A stretch of 8,037 nt of DNA from Caldifarciminota bacterium 4484_18 (GTDB lineage: Bacteria > Hydrothermota > UBA3073 > NMUJ01), in assembly GCA_002256535.1 (NCBI GenBank), contig NMUJ01000020.1:1-8037 (forward strand). Reading direction: 5' to 3'. The stretch's first letter is position 1; each line of letters begins with the position of its first letter. The position numbers and the translations under genes are program-made. Below the pieces are notes generated by a model. That model did no database searches. It saw nothing but the letters and a program-made list of their open reading frames with translations, and was not told the origin of the DNA. This document shows, piece by piece, positions 1 through 6,326 of the stretch.

Positions 1-711
1 GAAATCTATTACTTCTGGGTAGTACATCCACGTGTATTGTACGAAATACCTGCATATGTGGAGCCCAGTTATTGGTTTAATCCACCCGAATATTATGGTT
101 TGAGCTACGAGGGATGGGTAGAACATAAGCCTGATTCAATATTCACAAGCCGAACCAGAGGTCACTTCTGGCGCAAATTGCTCATGTACGATACATTATG
201 GGGGAGCAGCTTACGTGATATGCTGATCCATAGCAATAATTTACAAGCTGCAGTTGATACACTCTTCAGGTGGATACACAATACGATGACGTTCGGCTAT
301 AGGACGCAGGATTATCAACCACTCATCATCTATGCAAAACGTTACGGTTCGTGTGGCGAATATGGAATATTATCGGCTGCTATACTGCGTACGGCATTGA
401 TACCCGTTAGGATAGCGGTTGACCGCGGTGAGGACCACCAATGGGATGAAATCTACATACCCGATGAGGGATGGATGCACTGGGATGCCACGATGGAACG
501 TGGGCTCGGTTGTCCCTGTGTATCGGCTGAGGGTATGAATAAAGACGTGTCAGCGGTAACTTCGTGGCGGTGTGACGATATCCTCATACCAATAACCGGC
601 CCGTACACCGGTACAGCTGAGGTTGAGTTCAAGGTTATGGGTTCATTGGTAGCGAGAACCTATTCGTGGAGGAAGGTAAATCCTACAAATTCCAGTACAG
701 CATACCTGTGA
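1..711 (+). CDS. Transglutaminase-like domain protein, 5' end outside window, probably frameshifted at its 3' end
   Basis: The reading frame is open from base 1, so the true start and any signal peptide lie upstream; TTG at 37 is only the first start-like codon inside the window. A papain-fold transglutaminase core is clear. Counting codons from base 1, the nucleophile is Cys118 in GSCGEYG, the histidine is His146 in DHQWDE, and the acid is Asp162 in HWDAT, so the Cys-His-Asp triad is complete. In this family the core either crosslinks proteins or acts as a peptidase or amidase; nothing here says which. After about codon 200 the frame enters a beta-strand region (TAEVEFKVMGSLVARTY) and then a short tail ending at 711. 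Frame 3 continues the beta-rich pattern, so I infer that this and the next entry are parts of one gene. The protein is likely exported, judging from the aromatic-rich sequence and following beta domains. Confidence is high for the domain and moderate for the break. Confidence 0.8.
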   Translation, partial: EIYYFWVVHPRVLYEIPAYVEPSYWFNPPEYYGLSYEGWVEHKPDSIFTSRTRGHFWRKLLMYDTLWGSSLRDMLIHSNNLQAAVDTLFRWIHNTMTFGYRTQDYQPLIIYAKRYGSCGEYGILSAAILRTALIPVRIAVDRGEDHQWDEIYIPDEGWMHWDATMERGLGCPCVSAEGMNKDVSAVTSWRCDDILIPITGPYTGTAEVEFKVMGSLVARTYSWRKVNPTNSSTAYL

Positions 712-1619
712 ACCTACCACAGAGGATAGAAGGTCAACCAATAAATCTGTCACCTACTGATAGATATCTAAAGTTGGACTTTAAAGTTCGTGAAACCTAT
801 CAGCGGTTGGAGAACTTCCTCGTACAGAATCGCGAAAGCCTACCAAGGCACGATCCTTCACATACCTTTTATCTCAACCAAAAGCCCGCCCCGATAGAGG
901 TGTATGTAGTGGATGAACCTAACCTACACAAGTTACTTGAAGGTACACCCTTCACATGCTATGCTAAAGCCTATGGAACGGATGGGCTGATAGATTCGTT
1001 ACCACTAAACTACACACTTTATGTTGTAATATCTAACCATAACTCTATAGCCACAAACAATATTGTAGAAGTTGACCTCACTGTGATGCTACCACCCGAT
1101 ACGCCACAGCTGGTTGTCGAAAATCTAACGCCGCTCGATATACCTGCGGGTGCGACAATAAAGTTTGATGGTATCGTAAAGGATCGTGGTAACGTAAAAC
1201 TATGGATAGAGAAAGATGGCATGTTCTTAGACAGTGTACCGCTCACACAAACGTATATGGCTAAGTTCTCCTATGAGTTATCAACAGGTGCTGGTGGGCC
1301 ATGGCTACCTGATACACATAAGATCGTGTGGTACGCAATGGATGAATCACATTCACTTGATACCACCACGTTTGTGCTCACACTACATCCAACAAGTGAA
1401 TTTGATAACCAACCCATATCACAGGATAATCCAGACGATCCCAAAACTGCCAGCTGGCGCTATGGGCCGCTAAAGGTTGACACAGGATCTTCCACATGCG
1501 GCCACAACCTGGTATATACTGGATATACGTACATGGGTGGCGTGTACCGGGTGAGGGTAGATTCAACCTACGTACTTCGTTCGTACCTACCACAAAACAC
1601 GATACATTGTATGTCGTAG
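666..1619 (+). CDS. Beta-rich C-terminal part of the transglutaminase-like protein, out of frame with it
   Basis: The 317-codon frame from GTG 666 overlaps the previous frame by 46 bases. There is no ribosome-binding site before the GTG, and frame 3 is already open from 627, so an independent start is poorly supported. The product has no enzyme motif that I recognise. It alternates short beta-type stretches with turns, for example EGKSYKFQYSIPVNLP near the start and GNVKLWIEKDG and HKIVWYAMDES in the second half. That resembles Ig-like or other beta-sandwich modules of secreted bacterial proteins. Residues 1 to about 272 look protein-like. The last 45 do not, and frame 2 gives a more convincing end, so a second frame change near 1481-1501 is likely. 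The gene ends head-on against the Maf-RlmD gene with no room for a terminator. It could be a pseudogene, carry sequencing indels, or be a separate coupled gene; I favour one broken gene. Confidence 0.55.
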   Translation: MEEGKSYKFQYSIPVNLPQRIEGQPINLSPTDRYLKLDFKVRETYQRLENFLVQNRESLPRHDPSHTFYLNQKPAPIEVYVVDEPNLHKLLEGTPFTCYAKAYGTDGLIDSLPLNYTLYVVISNHNSIATNNIVEVDLTVMLPPDTPQLVVENLTPLDIPAGATIKFDGIVKDRGNVKLWIEKDGMFLDSVPLTQTYMAKFSYELSTGAGGPWLPDTHKIVWYAMDESHSLDTTTFVLTLHPTSEFDNQPISQDNPDDPKTASWRYGPLKVDTGSSTCGHNLVYTGYTYMGGVYRVRVDSTYVLRSYLPQNTIHCMS

Positions 1620-1624
1620 AATAA
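1481..1624 (+). other. Likely true C-terminal tail of the preceding protein, in frame 2
   Basis: After a TGA at 1478-1480, frame 2 is open to a TAA at 1622-1624. It reads as a coherent beta-strand domain end, with GIYWIYVHGW, then VPGEGRFNLRTS, then HDTLYVVE before the stop. Frame 3 over the same bases gives a stretch rich in odd Cys, Tyr and Ser that ends in QNTIHCMS. The frame-2 pattern, an aromatic strand followed by a Gly-rich turn and a second strand, is what I associate with C-terminal beta domains of secreted proteins. If correct, the gene ends one base before the stop codon of the opposing gene. This is inference from reading two frames side by side. Confidence 0.45.
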
Positions 1625-1625
1625 G

Positions 1626-3503
1626 CTAATCATTCCGCTTTTTAGGCATATCAAACGGCCACACCTCAGCTGTTACATAGCCACGCTCCTCGAACCATGC
1701 TAAATCACGTACAAGTGTAGCTGGTTGGCACGACATGTACAGTATTTTGGTTGGCTCGAGCCTCACAATCCTTTCGACTATTTTCTTCGACGTACCACCA
1801 CGTGGCGGATCAATTATCACGGTGGTTATCACACCTTTCATATCACTGTACTGACGTAGGATATGCTTCACATCACTTTGTATAAACATCGTATTTCGCA
1901 CATTATTGAGTTGTACGTTCACCTCAGCCCACCTTATACAATCAGCCATAAGCTCTACACCTGTCACCGATTTAACCTTATCCGCTATGTAGATCGCAAT
2001 GCTACCCACACCTGTGTATAGATCGAGCACCACATCAGTTGGCTCAAGATACGAACGTAACTTATTGTAGAGCAGTTCAGTAACCTGTAGGTTTGCTTGT
2101 ACAAAGGAGAATACACCAAACCTGTATTTACGGGTACCGATGTGCTCCTCGAGATACTCCTCACCTTGGAGGAGTTCCACCCTTTCTGCAACTACAGCCT
2201 CACTCATACCAGGCGCCAGTGTCCACATTACGCCACGGATGAAACCGAACCTTGCCATCAGCTCATCCGCTAATTTACTCACTATGTCCATATCTTCACA
2301 CTTCGTGACAATATTCACCAGCATATCGTTGTTCGATCGTGACCTACGTACCACAACGTAACGCCAAAACCCTTCATGTGTATCGGGATCGTAGGCAGGT
2401 AGACCTGACTTCTTCGCATACCCACGTATGAAATTTAACACTTCGCCAATATATTGCGAAAATATGGGACATTCTTCGATATCCACCACCTCTCTATATG
2501 AACCCTGTCTGTGTAACCCTAATTTTAACCCATTATCACCACTCGGTCTAAACGTAAATTCCATCTTGTTACGATAATACCATATCCGGGGGGCCATCTC
2601 AATCTTATGTATAGGGGGGTCGCGATGTAAGAACTTCATGAAATTATCGTGTACCCATTTCTCCTTGTATCGCAATTGCTCGAAATAGTCACAACTCTGT
2701 AAATTACAACCACCACACGTACCAAAATGTCGACATACGGGGGAGACTCGATGTTCTGATGGCTTCAGGAGCAGCTCGAGCACACCTTCGCTATACGATC
2801 TCCTCTTACGGATGACGTGTACCTCACCTACATCACCACCTAACATACCACGTACGAATACCACGAGTCTATCTTTCTTGGCGACACCACGACCTTCAGG
2901 TAACGCTACATCCATTGCCTTCAACACGTGAGTGTCCCTTACCTTATGTATGAGCTCCACAGTTTTGTCCACTGGTAAGCCAACAATGTTGTAATAATCA
3001 CCGTGATAGTACTCCACTATATCTGGTGTCTCCTGTATGCCATACGCACCCGCTTTATCTTGCCATTTGGCATGCTTGATATACGTGGTAACCTCATCGT
3101 CGTTCATCGCTTTTATTTTGACCACACTCCTCTCTACGAATTTCCTCACGATGTTATCAGGTATCTTCACGATAACAACCCCTGTGTAGACCGAATGCTC
3201 TCTACCCTGTAACTCATATATCATACGTGTGGCTTCTTCCTCCGTATGTGGTTTGCCAAATATCTTATCACCCAACATTACGATAGTATCAGCAGTTACA
3301 ATGATGCCTCTATCGACCTTATCTCTGATGTTCATGGCTTTCTTCTCAGCTATCGATAGCACAAGCTCCTCTGGTGACATATCATCTTTTTGGATACGTT
3401 CATCAACATCGGGTGAAATAATCTCAACCTCTGGTAGCACCTTTCGCATCAACTCTATGCGTCTGGGTGACTCGCTTGCCAGTACTATCTTATAATTGCC
3501 CAT
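1626..3503 (-). CDS. Fusion of Maf nucleotide pyrophosphatase and RlmD/RumA-type 23S rRNA uracil-5 methyltransferase
   Basis: One 625-residue frame holds two complete enzymes. Residues 1-190 are Maf/YhdE, a house-cleaning nucleotide pyrophosphatase acting on non-canonical or modified NTPs: ASESPRR at 9-15, catalytic ADT at 71-73, GKPHTEEE at 83-90, DKAGAYGIQ at 149-157, DYYNIVGLP at 169-177. Residues about 195-625 are a TRAM/RumA-family enzyme that uses SAM to make m5U in 23S rRNA: TRAM about 197-252, Fe-S cysteines Cys257, Cys263, Cys266 and probably Cys345, SAM loop LDLYTGVG at 493-500, DPPRGG at 565-570, and nucleophile Cys592 in MSCQPATLVRD. The usual end, FPxTxHxE with the general-base Glu, is missing; the chain stops six residues after FDM. 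ATG 3503 is the only sensible start, because an in-frame TAA lies just upstream and the Maf N-terminus needs it. AAAGG directly touches the ATG, too close for normal Shine-Dalgarno pairing. Domain calls are very sure. That the fusion is translated as one chain is likely but not proven. Confidence 0.9.
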   Translation of the reverse strand: MGNYKIVLASESPRRIELMRKVLPEVEIISPDVDERIQKDDMSPEELVLSIAEKKAMNIRDKVDRGIIVTADTIVMLGDKIFGKPHTEEEATRMIYELQGREHSVYTGVVIVKIPDNIVRKFVERSVVKIKAMNDDEVTTYIKHAKWQDKAGAYGIQETPDIVEYYHGDYYNIVGLPVDKTVELIHKVRDTHVLKAMDVALPEGRGVAKKDRLVVFVRGMLGGDVGEVHVIRKRRSYSEGVLELLLKPSEHRVSPVCRHFGTCGGCNLQSCDYFEQLRYKEKWVHDNFMKFLHRDPPIHKIEMAPRIWYYRNKMEFTFRPSGDNGLKLGLHRQGSYREVVDIEECPIFSQYIGEVLNFIRGYAKKSGLPAYDPDTHEGFWRYVVVRRSRSNNDMLVNIVTKCEDMDIVSKLADELMARFGFIRGVMWTLAPGMSEAVVAERVELLQGEEYLEEHIGTRKYRFGVFSFVQANLQVTELLYNKLRSYLEPTDVVLDLYTGVGSIAIYIADKVKSVTGVELMADCIRWAEVNVQLNNVRNTMFIQSDVKHILRQYSDMKGVITTVIIDPPRGGTSKKIVERIVRLEPTKILYMSCQPATLVRDLAWFEERGYVTAEVWPFDMPKKRND

Positions 3504-3508
3504 CCTTT

Positions 3509-3536
3509 AATATACCGATAAATATGGTGTCAGCAA
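3509..3536 (-). promoter_or_regulatory. Possible sigma70-like promoter for the Maf-RlmD gene
   Basis: On the minus strand TTGCTG (3536-3531) and TATATT (3514-3509) are separated by 16 bases. Only five bases separate the -10 box from the ATG at 3503, so transcription from it would begin at or next to the start codon and give a leaderless message. That agrees with the absence of a properly spaced ribosome-binding site. The region is AT-rich, so a chance match is quite possible. Confidence 0.3.
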
Positions 3537-3554
3537 TGATAATGCTTGCATTTT

Positions 3555-3572
3555 ATTTACTTGTAGGTAAAT
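3555..3572. repeat. Perfect inverted repeat just upstream of the phosphate-import operon
   Basis: ATTTAC (3555-3560) and GTAAAT (3567-3572) form perfect 6-base arms around the 6-base centre TTGTAG. The right arm overlaps the weak ribosome-binding site AGGT (3565-3568), and the repeat ends seven bases before the DUF47 ATG. It could be an operator for a dimeric repressor or a small hairpin masking the ribosome site. It does not look like a PhoB box. The short AT-rich arms make coincidence possible. Confidence 0.35.
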
Positions 3573-3579
3573 TTTTACG

Positions 3580-4251
3580 ATGAGAGCACCTTTCTTTCAC
3601 CTAATGCGGCGGTCGCCATTAGATGATCTCATCCGCCATTCTGAAATAACCCAGGAGGGTATAGAACTGCTTGCAGGTGTGCTCGAGCTTTATTTTGCCG
3701 GTAAACATGATGAGATAGACCCCATAGCGGAGCTACTCTACCAAAAGGAGCATGAAGCCGACCTCATAAAAGGTAACATACGTAACCACCTCCATAAGTA
3801 TATTCTTTTACCTGTGGACAGATGGGACCTACTCAATTGTCTAAAAGAGCAAGACGCAATTATAGATGTAGCACAAGACATCTGCGTATGGCTTAACTTA
3901 TCGCATTACCCGATCCCAATGGAGCTTATCGACAAATTCATGGAGCTCTTCCGTATGGTGAAAACCACTGTCGATGAAGAGGTACAAACACTTAAACTTG
4001 CAGTCGAATACATACGACATCCATTTACTAAACGGCGGTTACGTAAGAAGGCGAAATTGATGCTAAAGGAGATACACCACTACGAACATGAGGCTGACAT
4101 CATAGCTCGTAGGATAGGGAGGATGATATTCGAACAGCAACGCGATCCTGTTGGCATTATCGTGCTCCTACGGCTATCTGAATTTATCGGCCACATTGCA
4201 GATCATGCCGCAAATGCTGGCGACCGCATCCGCATGATGATAGGAAGATAA
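3580..4251 (+). CDS. DUF47 PhoU-like protein, phosphate transporter accessory
   Basis: This 223-residue cytosolic, all-helical protein belongs to the DUF47 (TIGR00153, PhoU-like) family, whose members usually sit beside PiT permeases and are thought to modulate phosphate uptake. The two-fold repeat with acidic metal-binding motifs is visible: EHEAD at 57-61 and KEQDAIIDVAQD around 89-100 in the first half, then YEHEAD at 168-173 and EFIGHIADHAANAGDR at 201-216 in the second. PhoU homologues bind metal clusters through such E/DxxxD motifs. The length fits the family. ATG 3580 is the first possible start, since an in-frame TAA lies four codons upstream; the ribosome-binding site is weak (AGGT, 11 bases away). 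Its stop codon is immediately followed by the ATG of the permease, so the two are translationally coupled. Family identification is secure; the regulatory role rests on family knowledge and context. Confidence 0.92.
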   Translation: MRAPFFHLMRRSPLDDLIRHSEITQEGIELLAGVLELYFAGKHDEIDPIAELLYQKEHEADLIKGNIRNHLHKYILLPVDRWDLLNCLKEQDAIIDVAQDICVWLNLSHYPIPMELIDKFMELFRMVKTTVDEEVQTLKLAVEYIRHPFTKRRLRKKAKLMLKEIHHYEHEADIIARRIGRMIFEQQRDPVGIIVLLRLSEFIGHIADHAANAGDRIRMMIGR

Positions 4252-5454
4252 ATGCTTTCCTTGATCATCGGGGTTGCTTGTGTCCTTGCTATCTACATGG
4301 CATGGAACATAGGGGCTAATGATGTCGCTAATTCCATGAGTACAGCCGTAGGTACAAAGGCGATCACCCTAAGACAGGCACTCCTTATCGCTGCTATCTT
4401 AAATGTGGTAGGTGCCGTATTTGTTGGCTCACATGTAGTCGAAACCCTACGTAAAGGGATCGTAAACCCACAACCCATTGCAAACTATAAGATAATGTAT
4501 GGTGCATTAAGTTCATTGTTAGCAGCTGGCTTATGGATTACATTTGCTACATGGCGCGGTTTACCAGTATCCACCACACATTCAATAGTAGGTGCGCTCA
4601 CTGGGTTTGGCCTTGTAGCTGGTGGTACAAGTGTAATTAACTGGGGCAAATTGGGTCAGGTCGTTTTAAGCTGGATAGTTTCACCTTTATTTGCGGGAGT
4701 ACTTGCATTCTGTGTGTTTCAACTCATAAGGTTTGCGATATTGAATAAGACAAACCCTATCAGATATGCACAGATAGCGGCACCTTTCATAACGGGGATA
4801 ACTTTTTTCATCTTTACACTCTCAATATTCTGGAAAACGCCACTCGGTACACGTATAGGTAACGCATCGTTATCGTTCATAATAGCATTCAGTGTAGCAG
4901 TTATTGCAGCTGTCGGTGGCTATTTTGTAATGCACAGGATAGCACGCTGGCAACATGATGTAGAAGAGTTCTTCCGGCGTTTACAGATATTGACCAGCTG
5001 TTATGTGGCGTTCTCACATGGGGCTAACGATGTAGCCAATGCCATATCGCCGTTTGCTACGGTGGTGACAATTGCCAAAACCGGTACTATCGGTGTAAAG
5101 GCGCACGTACCGTTGTATTTCTTGGCAATCGGTGGTATCGGCATAGCGATAGGTATTATAACGTGGGGCTGGCGTGTCATCCAAACAGTAGCGTTTAAAA
5201 TAACACGGTTAACTAACTCACGTGCTTTCTGTATAGATTTCAGTGCAGCTTCTGCTGTATTACTTGCATCTAAACTCGGTATGCCTGTATCTACCACCCA
5301 TGCAGCAGTAGGTGCGGTGATTGGTATCGGTTTGGCCCGAGGTGTAGAAGCTATCGATTTAAGGGTCATCCGTGACATAGCAGTATCTTGGGGTATAACG
5401 TTACCTGTATCTGCGGGGTTGAGTGCCATATTTTTTAAGCTATTCATACACTGA
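4252..5454 (+). CDS. pit: PiT-family inorganic phosphate permease
   Basis: This is a 400-residue inner-membrane permease of the PiT (PNaS, TC 2.A.20) family, low-affinity phosphate importers driven by H+ or Na+ symport. The internal duplication with inverted topology is clear: GANDVAN at 21-27 and again at 257-263, each followed later by VSTTH (106-110 and 346-350). Around ten hydrophobic segments alternate with short loops, and a charged cytosolic stretch (HRIARWQHDVEEFFRRLQ, about 228-245) separates the halves. The length is typical of compact archaeal and bacterial members. The start is secure: AGGAAG lies four bases before the ATG inside the end of the DUF47 gene, with zero spacing between the genes. 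Some PiT relatives carry sulfate, but the DUF47 partner points to phosphate. The stop codon abuts that of the opposing amidase gene inside the palindrome TGATCA. Confidence 0.95.
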   Translation: MLSLIIGVACVLAIYMAWNIGANDVANSMSTAVGTKAITLRQALLIAAILNVVGAVFVGSHVVETLRKGIVNPQPIANYKIMYGALSSLLAAGLWITFATWRGLPVSTTHSIVGALTGFGLVAGGTSVINWGKLGQVVLSWIVSPLFAGVLAFCVFQLIRFAILNKTNPIRYAQIAAPFITGITFFIFTLSIFWKTPLGTRIGNASLSFIIAFSVAVIAAVGGYFVMHRIARWQHDVEEFFRRLQILTSCYVAFSHGANDVANAISPFATVVTIAKTGTIGVKAHVPLYFLAIGGIGIAIGIITWGWRVIQTVAFKITRLTNSRAFCIDFSAASAVLLASKLGMPVSTTHAAVGAVIGIGLARGVEAIDLRVIRDIAVSWGITLPVSAGLSAIFFKLFIH

Positions 5455-6231
5455 TCACAAAAAGTATAGGTGTGGCTTTCTATCCTCGAATATATCATTG
5501 AGTGGCGTAAATCGCTTATCACGTGCGAGCTTGGGATCGATCTCAACAATACCCAACATCTCCTTATCTTCGGGGGCTTTCACAAGGATCTCACCTTTTG
5601 GCGAAATTATCTCACTACCTCCCGTAAACCGAATTTCCCTCTCTTCACCTACCCTATTAGCGAGTATCACATATACACCGTTCTCTATTGCACGGGTGAT
5701 CATCGCATTCTGTGCGTATGGTAGTACCAAGTTGGCTGGATGTGCTATTATATCAGCACCTTTAAGTGCAAGTGTACGACATGCTTCGGGGAATAGCCAA
5801 TCAAAACATATTATTACACCCAAACGCCACCCGTCCACTTCATATGGTACAAGCGGGCCATCACCTGATACGAACAGTTCTTTTTCCTTGTAAAACAAAT
5901 GTATCTTCCTATATACGTGGGTACTGTGTGGTGTCACTATCAATGCTGAATTGTAAACCCTACCTAAGCTACGTTCTGCAAACCCACCTACTATAACCAT
6001 GTTTTTGTGCTTGGCAAACTTCACCAGCAGGCGTGCAGTTGGCCCATCAATAGGTTCCGAAACCGCATAGAGTTCGTCAAACGATTCAAACACATACCCT
6101 GTGTTGAAAAGCTCAGGTAGGACGAGTAAGTCTAACCGATTTTCTTCCAGAACTTTGGCCACCTTACGTAAGTTGTGGTTTTTGTTACCTAACTTGGGTG
6201 CAAATTGATAGAAACCCACCCGCATGGACAT
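5455..6231 (-). CDS. Nitrilase-superfamily C-N hydrolase (amidase-like)
   Basis: This cytosolic alpha-beta-beta-alpha hydrolase has the full Glu-Lys-Cys triad. With the start at 6231 (258 residues) these are Glu40 in LVLPELF, Lys109 in YRKIHLF and Cys142 in VIICFDW. ADIIAHPANLV at 159-169, RAIENGVYVILANRVG at 180-195 and the ending with NDIFEDR match the group around Pyrococcus horikoshii PH0642 as I remember it. The fold hydrolyses amides, carbamoyl amines or nitriles. Omega-amidase or N-carbamoyl-type activity is plausible, but the substrate is unknown. Starts at ATG 6231 or ATG 6225 both fit the family, whose proteins begin near MRVGFYQ; I chose 6231, with GGA about 12 bases upstream. A GTG at 6264 would add 11 residues (DFIQIGIFFKM-like) that the family lacks. 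The gene is convergent with the permease and divergent from ktrB, with no metabolic partner nearby. Confidence 0.9.
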   Translation of the reverse strand: MSMRVGFYQFAPKLGNKNHNLRKVAKVLEENRLDLLVLPELFNTGYVFESFDELYAVSEPIDGPTARLLVKFAKHKNMVIVGGFAERSLGRVYNSALIVTPHSTHVYRKIHLFYKEKELFVSGDGPLVPYEVDGWRLGVIICFDWLFPEACRTLALKGADIIAHPANLVLPYAQNAMITRAIENGVYVILANRVGEEREIRFTGGSEIISPKGEILVKAPEDKEMLGIVEIDPKLARDKRFTPLNDIFEDRKPHLYFL

Positions 6232-6250
6232 TTTAAAAAATATTCCAATC

Positions 6251-6263
6251 TGGATAAAATCCA
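6251..6263. repeat. Short perfect palindrome in the amidase/ktrB divergent spacer
   Basis: TGGAT-AAA-ATCCA is a perfect inverted repeat with 5-base arms, about 20 bases before the amidase start and 64 bases before the ktrB start. Its position between two divergent genes would suit a shared operator. The arms are short and no second copy was seen, so it may be chance. Confidence 0.2.
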
Positions 6264-6283
6264 CCTATCTTAATAAGTTGGAC

Positions 6284-6311
6284 TTGACCAGAGTGCGGGA
6301 CATTGTATTTT
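6284..6311 (+). promoter_or_regulatory. Possible sigma70-like promoter before ktrB
   Basis: TTGACC (6284-6289) and TATTTT (6306-6311) are 16 bases apart, a fair match to the bacterial consensus. The expected transcription start, around 6317-6319, falls at the end of the GGAAGG ribosome site, which would then not be fully transcribed. Either this is not the active promoter or initiation works differently here. Confidence 0.3.
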
Positions 6312-6317
6312 GGAAGG
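6312..6317 (+). promoter_or_regulatory. Ribosome-binding site that sets the ktrB start
   Basis: GGAAGG sits nine bases before ATG 6327. A TTG at 6303 lies upstream of this site, and using it would add eight residues with no ribosome-binding support. The ATG is therefore preferred, giving a protein that begins MRFWTPQR, as is usual for KtrB. Confidence 0.7.
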
Positions 6318-6326
6318 TATTCTAAT

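Noticed and set aside
627..708. Programmed -1 ribosomal frameshift joining the two transglutaminase parts
   Set aside because: No X-XXY-YYZ slippery heptamer in the right phase and no obvious downstream stem were seen in the overlap; an indel is simpler.
1600..1650. Intrinsic terminator between the two convergent genes
   Set aside because: No GC-rich hairpin with a T-run was found; the spacer is one base if the frame-2 ending is right, six otherwise.
5001..5549. 182-codon open frame on the minus strand opposite the end of the phosphate permease
   Set aside because: It is an antisense shadow of a strongly conserved PiT coding region, its product has no family motif, and it would overlap the amidase gene in another frame.
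5423..5893. 156-codon plus-strand frame opposite the amidase
   Set aside because: It is antisense to clear nitrilase catalytic motifs, its composition is Ser/Ile-rich as expected of a shadow, and it has no ribosome site.
6231..6264. GTG 6264 as amidase start
   Set aside because: It adds an 11-residue hydrophobic extension absent from the family, and ATG 6231 or 6225 matches the usual N-terminus.
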